From Fibrella aquatilis (GTDB lineage: Bacteria > Bacteroidota > Bacteroidia > Cytophagales > Spirosomataceae): a stretch of 64,000 nt of DNA. Below, one piece after another: positions 7,831-15,496 of this stretch. A program made the position numbers and the translations under genes. The notes beneath the pieces were generated by a model that was not told the DNA's origin, searched no databases, and saw nothing but the letters and a program-made list of their open reading frames with translations. How positions within the stretch are numbered: the first letter of the stretch is position 1; each line of letters opens with the position of its first letter. The stretch lies in the NCBI RefSeq assembly GCF_017353255.1, contig NZ_JAFMYU010000034.1, positions 1-64,000 on the forward strand, given 5' to 3'.

Positions 7831-9309
7831 ATGAACCTACGTAATCTTGTTTGGCTGGTACTCGGGCTGATGCCGGGGCTGGTCGTGGCCCAGACGCCAG
7901 CGGCGCAGTCAACAGCCGGACACCGAATTGCGGGCCGAGTCAAGGGCCTGGCCGATACGACCGTGATCCTGGCCCACTACCAATACGACGCTACGCATTA
8001 CGTGCCGAAAGATACAGCCCGCGTCGATGCGGCGGGGAATTTCGTGTTTCAGGGCAAGAAACCGCTGCCCGGTGGCCTCTATCTGGTGGTAATGCCTAAA
8101 GGGCAGTTTTTCGACCTGATGGTGGTAGAACAGCAGTTTTCGTTCGAGACCGACACCGCCGATTCGGGCCGGAAAAACATGAAGGTGACAGGTTCACCCG
8201 AGAACATCGCCTTCTACGAATACCAGCACCGCCTGCGCGATGCCTTCGACGGGATGCGCAAGCTTGACAAGCAACCCAAGTCGGAGGCTATTACGCAGCA
8301 GCTGCGGGCGTTGCAAAAAGAAGCCGGGCAGTACCGCACCGATTTTCTGGTCAAAAACGACAAGTTGTTTACCACCAAAATCCTGCGCGCCTCGGCCGAC
8401 CCCGAAATTCCCACGCCGCCCAAAGCCGCCAACGGTCGCCCCGATTCAATCTGGCAGTTTAACTACTATAAAAACCACTACTGGGACAACTTCGACTTCA
8501 GCGACGACCGCATGTTGCGGACCTCCATGATTCAGCCCAAGATAGACCGGTACCTGAAAGAGCTAACCGTGCAGCAGGTGGATTCGCTGACGAAGGAGGC
8601 CGATTTTCTGGTGAAAAAAGCGAGTGCCAACAAAGACGTGAAGTCGTATGTGATCTGGTACATCACAAGTCAGTATGAGCGGCCCAAAGTGCTGGGTACC
8701 GACGGCCTGTTTGTGCACATGATTGAAAAATACTGGCTCACCAAAGAACTGCCCGGCATAGATTCGGCCACGTTGAAAAGTGTGTCTGAGCGGGTGGCGG
8801 TGCTGAAGCCGTTGCAGGTGGGTAAGCCCTTGCCCCTGCCCGCCGTGGGCGACACCCTGGCGCGACCCATTAACCTGGTGACTGCCACGCAGGGCGCGGC
8901 CTACACCGTTTTCTTTTTCTATGCCCCCCACTGCGGCCATTGCCGCGAAGCCGCCCCCAAACTGAAAGCCTTTGCCGATTCGCCCGAAGGCAAAGGCGTG
9001 AAAGTGGTCGCCATTGCCATTGAAGATAACGTAGACGACTGGAAGAAATTCATCCGCGAATTCAAGCTCACAAGTTGGGTCAATGGCTATGACCATAAGC
9101 AGCAGATCGACTTTCGGCGGCAGTATGACGTGTTTACCACACCCACGATATACGTCCTCGACAAAAATCGGGCAATCATTGCCCGCGCCCTGCCAGTAGA
9201 GCAAGTGGCTGACTTTCTGAATTTTACACGCAAACAGGCCGCTGCTACGGCGGCACCAAAGTCGGTTGGCACCGCCAAAGCCGTCGCGCCGAAGGCATCG
9301 GGAAAATAG
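7831..9309 (+). CDS. TlpA-type thiol:disulfide oxidoreductase with DUF4369
   Basis: A 492-residue periplasmic protein. A signal peptide ends near LVVAQ (residue 21). A DUF4369-type beta domain (about 30-140) is followed by a helical linker resembling DUF5106 and a C-terminal thioredoxin domain (about 335-470). The redox site is HCGHC (Cys368/Cys371) in FFFYAPHCGHCREAAPKL, with the cis-proline loop TTPTIYVL. The protein probably reduces or isomerises disulfides of envelope proteins or cytochrome c maturation substrates. A short Ala/Lys-rich tail follows. The gene is monocistronic and ends at a strong convergent hairpin. Confidence 0.88.
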   Translation: MNLRNLVWLVLGLMPGLVVAQTPAAQSTAGHRIAGRVKGLADTTVILAHYQYDATHYVPKDTARVDAAGNFVFQGKKPLPGGLYLVVMPKGQFFDLMVVEQQFSFETDTADSGRKNMKVTGSPENIAFYEYQHRLRDAFDGMRKLDKQPKSEAITQQLRALQKEAGQYRTDFLVKNDKLFTTKILRASADPEIPTPPKAANGRPDSIWQFNYYKNHYWDNFDFSDDRMLRTSMIQPKIDRYLKELTVQQVDSLTKEADFLVKKASANKDVKSYVIWYITSQYERPKVLGTDGLFVHMIEKYWLTKELPGIDSATLKSVSERVAVLKPLQVGKPLPLPAVGDTLARPINLVTATQGAAYTVFFFYAPHCGHCREAAPKLKAFADSPEGKGVKVVAIAIEDNVDDWKKFIREFKLTSWVNGYDHKQQIDFRRQYDVFTTPTIYVLDKNRAIIARALPVEQVADFLNFTRKQAAATAAPKSVGTAKAVAPKASGK

Positions 9310-9368
9310 GGAAGGGTTAACTTACTACGGTGTACTACCCAATAGTCTGCCGTGGTCCGTTCTAGTAG

Positions 9369-9434
9369 AAAGCCCGGGCGGGCGTAACCTGCGTTTCTGT
9401 GAAAGAAATACATGTTACGCCCCGCCCGGGCTTT
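9369..9434. terminator. Bidirectional GC-rich hairpin terminator
   Basis: AAAGCCCGGGCGGGCGTAAC (9369-9388) pairs with 9414-9434, one bulged G, and is flanked by A- and T-runs. It separates the convergent genes at 7831-9309 and 9465-10001. Confidence 0.8.
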
Positions 9435-9464
9435 TATCAGATCGCGTTGCTTGGCGAGGCATCT

Positions 9465-10001
9465 CTACACCGTCAACTGCCCTTCGATAGAATCGTCGAG
9501 GGTTTTGCCTATGAGGGCACCAGCAGCCATCTTCAGCAGGGCAACAGCGTCACCATGTTTGTTGTCCCAGTAGTAGCCCTCTTGCGTAGTCACTTTCACC
9601 ACCGTAATGCGCGGGTCGTCTTCGCCTTCGGTAAACCATGTTTTCAGCAGCGGCGTCCACAATTCGTGAATCAGCGCCTTATCGGTTGAGATGGTAGCCG
9701 TGCCATAGATGCTCAGAAAATCGGAGTTCGACGAACCCTGAAACAGTAACTGAACGGCGCTATCGTGCTTAATTTCCTGGTTCTTGTGGCTGTCGTTGGC
9801 GCTCAGAAACCAGAAATTGCCAGCTTCGTCTACTTTCTGAGCCGACATGGGACGCACCGTGAGTGGGCTACCGGTCTGAATATCAGTGCAGAAAAAGCAA
9901 GTACCAGCCTTTTCGGCGAGCTCTTTAATTTTTTTCCCGGCCTCGGTGGCCTGAAGGTCTTTGTGGTTGTCTTCCGGCTGTTGGCGGTTGATGCTGTCCA
10001 T
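9465..10001 (-). CDS. Pyridoxamine 5'-phosphate oxidase-fold general stress protein
   Basis: A 178-residue cytosolic protein of the split-barrel flavin-binding family, general-stress-protein-26 subgroup. Recognisable are 'KIKELAEKAGTCFFCTD', 'PLTVRPMSAQKVDEAGNFWFLSANDSHK' and 'IYGTATISTDKALIHELWTPLLKTWF', a pattern shared with many Bacteroidota and proteobacterial stress proteins. It probably binds FMN or F420-like cofactor, but the substrate is unknown. ATG at 10001 fits the family. It is the last host gene before the integrated element. Confidence 0.88.
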   Translation of the reverse strand: MDSINRQQPEDNHKDLQATEAGKKIKELAEKAGTCFFCTDIQTGSPLTVRPMSAQKVDEAGNFWFLSANDSHKNQEIKHDSAVQLLFQGSSNSDFLSIYGTATISTDKALIHELWTPLLKTWFTEGEDDPRITVVKVTTQEGYYWDNKHGDAVALLKMAAGALIGKTLDDSIEGQLTV

Positions 10002-10107
10002 ATCGTTGCGTAGTTAATTCTGACCTTATTAACCCGCCGCCCCCAACAGATGTTTGCCCGTGCCTGCATCAGCCGAGCCTCAATGCTGTATGGGTACTTA
10101 TCAATCC

Positions 10108-10139
10108 ACAAAAAAAGCCAGTCAACATTGACTGGCTTT
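10108..10139 (-). terminator. Former terminator of tRNA-Pro, now left of the element
   Basis: AAAGCCAGTCAA/TTGACTGGCTTT hairpin with a T-run on the minus strand. It directly follows the tRNA 3'-end fragment at 10148, so before integration it ended the tRNA-Pro transcript. Confidence 0.65.
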
Positions 10140-10146
10140 ATACTGA

Positions 10147-10169
10147 GTCGGGAAGGCGGGATTCGAACC
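10147..10169. repeat. attL (tRNA-Pro 3'-end duplicate)
   Basis: 23 bp identical to 26462-26484, covering the T-loop to the discriminator of tRNA-Pro. Identity is lost at 10170 (A instead of C) and at 10146. It marks the end of the element distal to the integrase. Confidence 0.88.
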
Positions 10170-10244
10170 AAGCGGCGTTGCCGACAATAGTTCAAAAGGA
10201 CAGTAATAGAGCCTGTTTCACTCTCTGATTGATTGTTATTACTG

Positions 10245-10595
10245 TTAACGCGGCAACAGATTGTTAACCGAGTTTCCCGCCTTTGTAAAATTTAGTAGTT
10301 GGTCCTGTAGATCAAGCCGTTTCCTAAGCTCGTCTATCAGTTGGTCTTTCACCTTCAACAGGTCCCATGCGCTGACCTGTTCCCGCTGGGGTACACTTAT
10401 CGGCGCATCGTCGTAGAACTCGGTCAGCGTGAAATTCAACGGACCGGTATACTTACCTAATGCATCCCGGCTTATCGTATCGGCGTGTACATCCTTATGT
10501 ACCGTTTGTTTGCTGACCCCTATTAGCTCAGCTACAGCGTTTTGTTTCAGGCCCTTAGCCTCAAAAATCTGAGCTAGTTTCTGTCCGTGATGCAT
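10245..10595 (-). CDS. Phage HTH repressor (Cro/C1-type)
   Basis: A 116-residue protein. Residues 4-45 form a helix-turn-helix (LAQIFEAKGLKQNAVAELIG, then VSKQTVHKDV). After it comes an acidic segment and a C-terminal coiled-coil region (LLKVKDQLIDELRKRLDLQDQLL) likely to dimerise or tetramerise. It is transcribed away from the early operon at 10735, the classic position for the lysogeny repressor. There is no S24 domain, so it is not a self-cleaving CI; induction would need another route, perhaps the host S24/UmuC system or an antirepressor among the early genes. The start and end fit; identity is by context plus HTH. Confidence 0.75.
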   Translation of the reverse strand: MHHGQKLAQIFEAKGLKQNAVAELIGVSKQTVHKDVHADTISRDALGKYTGPLNFTLTEFYDDAPISVPQREQVSAWDLLKVKDQLIDELRKRLDLQDQLLNFTKAGNSVNNLLPR

Positions 10596-10668
10596 TAGGT
10601 TTAAAATTTAGTTGTGTTTTTGCTTGACTTATGTTGGTGGTCACTCGTAATGTTGTCTATCCGATTGA

Positions 10669-10699
10669 CGGGAAAAACTTTCCGATATAACGGAAAAAC
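10669..10699. promoter_or_regulatory. Operator candidate of the element's switch
   Basis: Between the divergent repressor and early operon lie GGAAAAACTTTCC (10671-10683), CCGATATAACGG (10682-10693) and CGGAAAAAC (10691-10699): overlapping inverted half-sites and a repeated CGG(G)AAAAAC motif. Repressor binding here is inferred from location. Confidence 0.4.
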
Positions 10700-10734
10700 A
10701 ACCAAATCAACAACAACACTTTGATTAAGCGTAT

Positions 10735-10989
10735 ATGAAAAAGTTTAAAAACACCTACGGCCAAGCCTATGCAACGGCAGATACAGAAAAGAAACTACTG
10801 TTTCGGGCTACACTCATCACAGCGGGGAAGCGTGACCAAATCGACTACATGGGCCGCTTTCAGGATACTTGGCAGTTTGCAACCGTACTAGGGCTTGTTC
10901 CTGATGCCATTGCTACAGCCGCACGGGAACACTTAATAGACAGCAACGACAATGCCTTGTCACGTCTGCAAACCCTTAAAATGGCATGA
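10735..10989 (+). CDS. Early protein, 84 aa, unknown
   Basis: First gene of the early operon, opposite the repressor. The 84-residue, mildly basic helical protein starts MKKFKNTYGQAYATADTEKK and has no recognisable domain, signal or membrane helix. In this position phages often place a Cro-like or antirepressor protein, but no HTH can be seen with confidence. Its stop overlaps the next start (ATGA), so the two are translationally coupled. Function unknown. Confidence 0.6.
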   Translation: MKKFKNTYGQAYATADTEKKLLFRATLITAGKRDQIDYMGRFQDTWQFATVLGLVPDAIATAAREHLIDSNDNALSRLQTLKMA

Positions 10990-11330
10990 ATGCAGCAACC
11001 CAAGCCGTAGGCTACCAGCAGGCGCGGGGGCAACTGGTAGCCTATATAGAGCGGGCGGTAAGACGCAAAAACTACCTGATACAGCAACAGGACCAAGAAC
11101 CCACCAGCGACCGTAACCGGTCGCTGAATCTGTTAGAATCCGACATAGCCACGCTGATTGCCTACTTATTGGCGGTCGATACTAAGCTGCAAGAGCAACA
11201 AGCACAGATCGACCGCTTAGCCAACACAAACCACCGATTGAGCCTACTTCTCGACTGTGAAACAGAACGGGCGGCGCTCAACTCAGCCAATCACTTACAC
11301 TTACATACCCTTCTTACTCGACCTAAATAA
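10986..11330 (+). CDS. Early coiled-coil protein, 114 aa
   Basis: Overlaps the previous gene by 4 bp and the next by 1 bp. The 114 residues are mostly helical: residues 16-95 are rich in Gln, Leu, Glu and Arg (LLESDIATLIAYLLAVDTKL, QEQQAQIDRLANTNHRLSLL) and are likely a coiled coil. No family recognised. Tight coupling to the ATPase gene suggests an accessory to replication, such as a loader or primase partner, but that is only context. Confidence 0.6.
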   Translation: MNAATQAVGYQQARGQLVAYIERAVRRKNYLIQQQDQEPTSDRNRSLNLLESDIATLIAYLLAVDTKLQEQQAQIDRLANTNHRLSLLLDCETERAALNSANHLHLHTLLTRPK

Positions 11331-12475
11331 TGCAAGTCCAAAGCGACGTTTCCAACCTGCTTACGCTGAATGCAGCAGGAACTTTACCACTAAACACGAA
11401 ACCACGACTAGACCTTGAAACCCTCTTGAGCAAAGGCGTAAGCCACAAAACCAAGCACCCCGCACCAATCGACGTGATACAGATTGCCGGTTCAAACTTT
11501 GGCCTACGGGGCATGATTTCAGCCCTGACAGGCCCCCCCAAATCGGGTAAGACAACTGTAATTGGCTACATTCTTTCTACCTGCTTTGCCCATCCCAGCG
11601 ACCCTAAAGAGTCGCTGAATGTGCTTTCCTCATTTGCCAAAGGGCGCGACGTGGTTTACCTCGATTTTGAGCAGCACGTAAGCAGTACGCAAGACCTACA
11701 CGACAAGGTATTAAGGTATGCAGGACTAGAGGAAAAGCCCGATAACCTTCATATTCTCAACCTACTAGAATACACCTTAGATCAACGTCGGGACGCTATT
11801 CTAACCTGTTTCGAGAAGCTAGACCTACACCTGATTGTAGTGGATGGGTTAGCCGACGTATTGACATCGGTCAACGACGAAGAGAAAAGCAACCAGCTTA
11901 TAGACGAACTGTCGATACTGGCAAGCAAGCACAATGCGTGTGTGTTGGTGGTCATTCACGAGAACAAAGGGGGCGGCTCGGTGCGGGGGCATCTCGGCTC
12001 ACAGATAGAGCGCAAATGCGCGGGGTTGCTGTCGATTAAGAAAAATCGTGAACAGAAGATGCACAGTATAGAATCTCGCCTTATCCGTGTCGGTGACGAT
12101 TTCGAGACGCAATATTTCCACTGGTCCGACGAACACAAACGCATGGTACTAGCCGATGACGTAACAACCGAATCGCTCAAGAAAGAAGCAGCCGAACAGC
12201 AGACAGATAAAGGAGTAGCGCAGGTACTTGAAGCCATGAACGACATTACACAGATGGAGTACCCAATATTACTTGCCCGGTTGAAAGAGATAGAACCGGG
12301 GGCATCTGAACGCACCTATGAACGCAAGGTAGAAAGTGCAGTAGCCCACGGCTACCTGACCAAAGAGGGCAAGGGCAAGAAAGCCATTTACAGCAAAACA
12401 ACCCATATACTCCCCACCTCGGATTTACCAGACTTCAAGCCAGATCAGGACCCCAACAAACCAACCCCGTTCTAA
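11330..12475 (+). CDS. RepA/RecA-fold AAA_25-type ATPase (replication)
   Basis: A 381-residue P-loop ATPase of the RepA/DnaB-like hexameric group. The Walker A motif is GPPKSGKTT (residues 68-76), a YLDFEQ strand follows, and LHLIVVDGLAD is Walker B; VLVVIHENKGGGSVRGHLGS is the sensor region with a conserved His. Residues about 300-370 look like a winged helix (YPILLARLKEI, GYLTKEGKGKKAIYSKT). This architecture is typical of mobile-element replicative helicases that act at iteron origins. It is not an FtsK/HerA packaging ATPase or a Zot protein: it lacks a membrane helix. It is the main enzymatic protein of the early operon, probably replicating the excised element from the palindromic locus at 13.6-13.85 kb. 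Confidence 0.82.
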   Translation: MQVQSDVSNLLTLNAAGTLPLNTKPRLDLETLLSKGVSHKTKHPAPIDVIQIAGSNFGLRGMISALTGPPKSGKTTVIGYILSTCFAHPSDPKESLNVLSSFAKGRDVVYLDFEQHVSSTQDLHDKVLRYAGLEEKPDNLHILNLLEYTLDQRRDAILTCFEKLDLHLIVVDGLADVLTSVNDEEKSNQLIDELSILASKHNACVLVVIHENKGGGSVRGHLGSQIERKCAGLLSIKKNREQKMHSIESRLIRVGDDFETQYFHWSDEHKRMVLADDVTTESLKKEAAEQQTDKGVAQVLEAMNDITQMEYPILLARLKEIEPGASERTYERKVESAVAHGYLTKEGKGKKAIYSKTTHILPTSDLPDFKPDQDPNKPTPF

Positions 12476-12502
12476 TTGTCTATACATTCTCAGATCAACG
12501 AC

Positions 12503-12898
12503 ATGAAACCCAAACAACACAAAATGGGGCGCGACAAGCAACTTGCTGTACGGGCAACCCAAGACGAAATCGACCGGCTTAACGCAATATGCGCTATCCG
12601 CAAAGAGAAAAAACTTAATGGCAGATCACAGGCTGATGTGCTGTTCATGGGTATGACAATGATTGAACTAGGTAGGCACGTATGGGATTACCGCCAACGT
12701 CTAGCAAATAACATTCAGTCATGCATCACAGAAAAGCAGATGATCCGGGACGATGCCAAGAAACGCCCATTGTTCAGCGGCCAACCTGACTATACCCCAG
12801 ATGAAGCCGAAAAGCTCCGCTACCTAGATGGGTGTAAGGATGCGTATATACGCATGAAGAACGAAATGGATGACCTACTAACTTCCTACAACCAATGA
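12503..12898 (+). CDS. Ribbon-helix-helix-like early protein
   Basis: A 131-residue protein starting MKPKQHKMGRDKQLAVRATQ. Residues 10-50 have the strand-helix-helix layout of ribbon-helix-helix DNA-binding proteins (KQLAVRATQDEIDRLNAICA, then GRSQADVLFMGM), as in MobC or plasmid copy-control proteins. The rest is helical. The frame stays open to a TTG at 12476, but the ATG at 12503 is preferred. It follows the ATPase by 27 bp and overlaps the next gene by 4 bp. A role in binding the nearby repeats or regulating replication is plausible but unproven. A TGTCTATACA-type sequence lies just upstream (12478-12486). Confidence 0.65.
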   Translation: MKPKQHKMGRDKQLAVRATQDEIDRLNAICAIRKEKKLNGRSQADVLFMGMTMIELGRHVWDYRQRLANNIQSCITEKQMIRDDAKKRPLFSGQPDYTPDEAEKLRYLDGCKDAYIRMKNEMDDLLTSYNQ

Positions 12899-13107
12899 AG
12901 CTCCATCAAACTAAACTCAGCCTACAATTTCCCATGTTGGACGCGTTCGATTGGGACGGTAGCACCATCTACAGTACACGCATGAGCCAACGGCTGATGC
13001 TCCATTTTGGACCGGATAAGCACGAGACGCGTTTACAGGCCATTGCGCGGGCGGTGGCTGGCAGACCACAACGAAAGGCAGAATACTACAGTATGCACCT
13101 TAATTGA
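12895..13107 (+). CDS. Early protein, 70 aa, unknown
   Basis: A short basic protein (MKLHQTKLSLQFPMLDAFDW...) whose ATG overlaps the preceding stop by 4 bp. No signal, membrane helix or family recognised; Arg/Lys-rich C-terminal half (ETRLQAIARAVAGRPQRKAE). Kept because of tight operon packing. Function unknown. Confidence 0.55.
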   Translation: MKLHQTKLSLQFPMLDAFDWDGSTIYSTRMSQRLMLHFGPDKHETRLQAIARAVAGRPQRKAEYYSMHLN

Positions 13108-13130
13108 CTCACAATCAACTAACTACCACA

Positions 13131-13493
13131 ATGAATATTAACAAAAACTATGACTTTTTACAGTTTTGTGATCTTATCCAGAATACACAAACTGAGGATG
13201 GAGTATTTGAGCTTATACGTTGCTTTGATGCTGACCAGTGTTTGTCTGACGCTGAAAAGGGTTGCTTACAACGGGCGGCTAACCAACGAATAGAGCTACT
13301 AAGAAAACGTGACTTTTTTAACAGGACGCGAAAGGCTCTAATCGTGCTTCGGTGCGCGATGATAAAGGAAGAAGAACCTATGAATAAAAACATGAAGGAT
13401 TGGGATGAAGGGTTTACCACTGGCATTCAGTCGGCTGTTGAGCAGATTACAGATGCAGTTAGGGAGTCTAACGTAGCACAGCCGGTGTATTGA
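13131..13493 (+). CDS. Early protein, 120 aa, unknown
   Basis: Last gene of the early operon. The ATG at 13131 is preferred to the TTG at 13104. The 120-residue helical protein has two Cys-containing helices (FELIRCFDADQCLSDAEKGC) and a C-terminal acidic region. No family recognised. A clear hairpin with a T-run begins 26 bp downstream, closing the operon. Confidence 0.6.
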   Translation: MNINKNYDFLQFCDLIQNTQTEDGVFELIRCFDADQCLSDAEKGCLQRAANQRIELLRKRDFFNRTRKALIVLRCAMIKEEEPMNKNMKDWDEGFTTGIQSAVEQITDAVRESNVAQPVY

Positions 13494-13518
13494 GTAGCCA
13501 CGACTTTTTAATAATAAA

Positions 13519-13547
13519 GACCGGCTCGACATGGGCCGGTTTTTTTA
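13519..13547 (+). terminator. Early-operon terminator
   Basis: ACCGGC/GCCGGT stem with an 8-9 nt loop followed by seven T residues. It lies 26 bp after the last early gene and shows that the open frame continuing to 13915 is not a natural extension of the operon. Confidence 0.75.
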
Positions 13548-13595
13548 TTGCATTATTTACAGTTATAGGTGGGTGGTACGGTAGCCCCCCCTATA

Positions 13596-13847
13596 ACACG
13601 ACACGACAAAAGGTATATATAGGGTCGGTTGTCGTGTCGTGTCGTAAACTTTCCGACAATCCGACAATAGTACTTGTCCAAGAAGACGGCACTATTGCCC
13701 AACGGTGGCCCCATTGCCACACCCCAAACCAAAGAATATTCCGCATAAGTAGTGTCGACAAGGCTTTCAACCAAATAATAATCCGACACGACACGACAAA
13801 AACCCCTTATATAGATAACTCCGCGTCGTGTCGTAAACTGTCGTGTC
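13596..13847. repeat. Two iteron-like palindromes; candidate replication origin
   Basis: Two copies of one structure. Copy 1 has acacgacacgacaaaa at 13596-13611, an AT-rich centre (tatatata) and the inverted block ending gtcgtgtcgtaaact at 13636-13650. Copy 2 has acacgacacgacaaaa at 13786-13801, centre cccttatatag, and gtcgtgtcgtaaact at 13825-13839, then a further half-site TCGTGTC at 13841-13847. Between them are two direct CCGACAAT copies (13653-13668). Half-sites are built from the pentamer CGACA. Repeated binding sites around AT-rich cores after a RepA-like ATPase gene suggest a replication origin, but a partition or operator site is possible. No protein gene is credible across it. Confidence 0.6.
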
Positions 13848-13913
13848 CCAAATTTCCTATGGTCAGGATATGGTGCGGCAAATGGTCCGGTAAATGGTGC
13901 CTGATATGGTACT

Positions 13914-13937
13914 AAAAAAGGCCCCTTGTAGGGCCTT
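13914..13937 (-). terminator. Terminator of the 13936-14139 gene
   Basis: AAGGCCC/GGGCCTT stem; read on the minus strand it is followed by a T-run (13914-13919). The stop codon of the gene lies in the stem. Confidence 0.65.
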
Positions 13938-14139
13938 AAATGGTTTCGGTCTGCATATCCAGTATGGGCGGGCCTAAATGCTCGTAAATGCGCCGTATCT
14001 GCTTTGTAAAGAACCGTTGCTTACCGTCCCTCCATCCTATCTCCTCTTTGATTTCGGCAATGGCTACCACGAAAGCGCGGTAATCACTATTGTATAGACG
14101 TATCAAATCACTCTTGTTTAATGACCCGTTGACCTTCAT
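13936..14139 (-). CDS. Small DUF4248-like protein, 67 aa
   Basis: A 67-residue basic protein (MKVNGSLNKSDLIRLYN...). The arrangement 'KSDLIRLYN.DYRAFV..I' with 'FTKQIRRIYEHLGPP' is reminiscent of small HTH-like proteins of Bacteroidota mobile elements (DUF4248-type), possibly DNA-binding. It is the only minus-strand gene between early and late operons, close to the putative origin, with its own hairpin terminator. The 14140-14340 gap upstream of it and of the late operon holds no gene. It may contain the late promoter, but I see no TAnnTTTG box there. Confidence 0.6.
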   Translation of the reverse strand: MKVNGSLNKSDLIRLYNSDYRAFVVAIAEIKEEIGWRDGKQRFFTKQIRRIYEHLGPPILDMQTETI

Positions 14140-14340
14140 TGGTTAGAAAAAGCTATGCCGTTTAGTGCGTGTTTATGACAGTAAGATACAATTAGTAAGG
14201 CAGTTAGCCAAATAGTAAACTCAAAATTAAACCCATCGTAATGTTGTACAACGAAAGGGCGGGGAACGGCTCGGTAGTGCGGAAACAAGAGAGCAACCAG
14301 CGTTACCCCCCTCTTTCAGTATTCAACTAACTGACGGGCT

Positions 14341-14631
14341 ATGTATTTCCAAAAACCAGTACCACCAGTAGGCGGTGGTATCCTTGAACCGCTTAACGTA
14401 CCTGATTTAGCCGATACTACGGGCGGCATGATTAAGCCGGGTGGTAAGATGATTACGGTGGAGCAAGCTAACAAGGCTCTGGCCGAAATGCGGGCGCGGC
14501 ATGAAGCAGAAGCCCGGCTTGGTTTGCCGATGGATAGTTTGGCCCCTACCGCCTCGCAAAAGCCTAATTACACCGGCTGGCTCGTGTTGGCGGGGGCGGG
14601 GTTTGGGCTGTATAAACTCCTTAGCCGATGA
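14341..14631 (+). CDS. Late tail-anchored small protein, 96 aa
   Basis: First gene of the late operon. It has a Pro/Gly-rich N-terminus (PVPPVGGGILEP), a short helix rich in Ala/Glu/Arg (QANKALAEMRARHEAEARLG) and a single C-terminal membrane helix (GWLVLAGAGFGLYKLLSR). The C-terminal layout closely resembles those at 15089, 20558 and 23985, which suggests a shared way of sitting in a membrane. Probable virion membrane protein. It overlaps the next gene by 4 bp. No homologue recognised. Confidence 0.7.
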   Translation: MYFQKPVPPVGGGILEPLNVPDLADTTGGMIKPGGKMITVEQANKALAEMRARHEAEARLGLPMDSLAPTASQKPNYTGWLVLAGAGFGLYKLLSR

Positions 14632-15089
14632 GCAGCGCGGTTCTAGTCCTGTTGCTGGTATTCGGCTGGTTGGTCGGCAACAAAGCACGGGCGGCGAATA
14701 ACCTGATGATTGATTGGGATTTGCCCCAACAGGTACGTATAGACAATTTCCGGTTAGTCTTCATTCAGCCAATTGTACTGACCAACCTAACGGCAACACC
14801 GCTCACCATTCGCGGGGCTGATATGCAGTTCCAGACCGAAAACGGTACACCCATCGGCACGGCGTTTTTTGCGGGGTTGTTCAAGGTTCCCCCCAACGGT
14901 TCGGTTACGCTACCCGTCCAAGTCAATTGCTCCATTGCGCGGCTGTTAACTGCCTTCCCTGAGTTCCGACAGCAGATCAAAGCCAAACAGTTACGGGTAC
15001 GGTACGGGGGCGTAGTACGGGCCGAAGGCTTCACAATTCCGGTAAGCCAGACCCTCTATAATTATCAACTCCCAGACCTCTCTTTCTAA
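14628..15089 (+). CDS. Late membrane-anchored beta protein, LEA2-like
   Basis: A 153-residue protein with an N-terminal hydrophobic segment (VLVLLLVFGWLVG) and a beta-rich domain. The stretch IVLTNLTATPLTIRGADMQF and the later VPPNGSVTLPV follow the pattern of LEA2/WHy-type beta sandwiches. The same pattern occurs in the lipoprotein at 24693-25163 of this element. Likely a virion or virion-assembly protein exposed on one side of a membrane. It is coupled to its neighbours by 4-bp and 1-bp overlaps. Confidence 0.65.
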   Translation: MSSAVLVLLLVFGWLVGNKARAANNLMIDWDLPQQVRIDNFRLVFIQPIVLTNLTATPLTIRGADMQFQTENGTPIGTAFFAGLFKVPPNGSVTLPVQVNCSIARLLTAFPEFRQQIKAKQLRVRYGGVVRAEGFTIPVSQTLYNYQLPDLSF

Positions 15090-15439
15090 TGGGTGCAATC
15101 ATCCAACCATTAACGCCAAAGGGCATTCAGACCCCGGTCTATACCCTACCCACGATACCGAAACCGTACACCCCGGCCACGTCGGGGACCGCTGGCACGG
15201 CAACCACTAAGAACCCTTTCGATTGGGGCAAGCTGGTAGATTCCGTATTCGGCACGGCGGGTAAGGTACTCGACTGGCAGACCGCCAAAGAACAGGCCAA
15301 ACTACCACAGTTCGACCCTAGCCAGTACCAAAACGCGGGGAGTGACACTCCCGGCAATGGTGGCAGCGGGGGCGGCATCGACAGTACCACATTGCTACTT
15401 ATCGGCGGGGGCGTTGCGCTCTATCTGCTACTTAAGTAA
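15089..15439 (+). CDS. Late tail-anchored small protein, 116 aa
   Basis: Pro/Thr-rich N-terminal half (PKGIQTPVYTLPTIPKPYTP), a short amphipathic helix, a Gly-rich linker (GNGGSGGG) and a C-terminal membrane helix STTLLLIGGGVALYLLLK. This 'linker plus LLxGGGxxLYxLL' end is shared with other late products. Probably inserted in a membrane by its C-terminus and part of the particle. 57 bp separate it from the next gene. No family recognised. Confidence 0.7.
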   Translation: MGAIIQPLTPKGIQTPVYTLPTIPKPYTPATSGTAGTATTKNPFDWGKLVDSVFGTAGKVLDWQTAKEQAKLPQFDPSQYQNAGSDTPGNGGSGGGIDSTTLLLIGGGVALYLLLK

Positions 15440-15496
15440 TCTGACAGTCAATTCTTTATCCAACTCTAATTCTTTCACAATCAACAGTTTCCAGCA

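Noticed and set aside
11330-12475. ATPase as a packaging motor or Zot-like morphogenesis protein
   Set aside because: It lacks a membrane helix and FtsK/HerA features, sits with early genes, and has RepA-like motifs with a C-terminal winged helix.
13490-13915. Open frame of 141 codons from a TTG start across the iteron locus
   Set aside because: It starts inside the previous stop, crosses a clear terminator and two palindromic repeat structures, and the product has low-complexity, unlikely composition.
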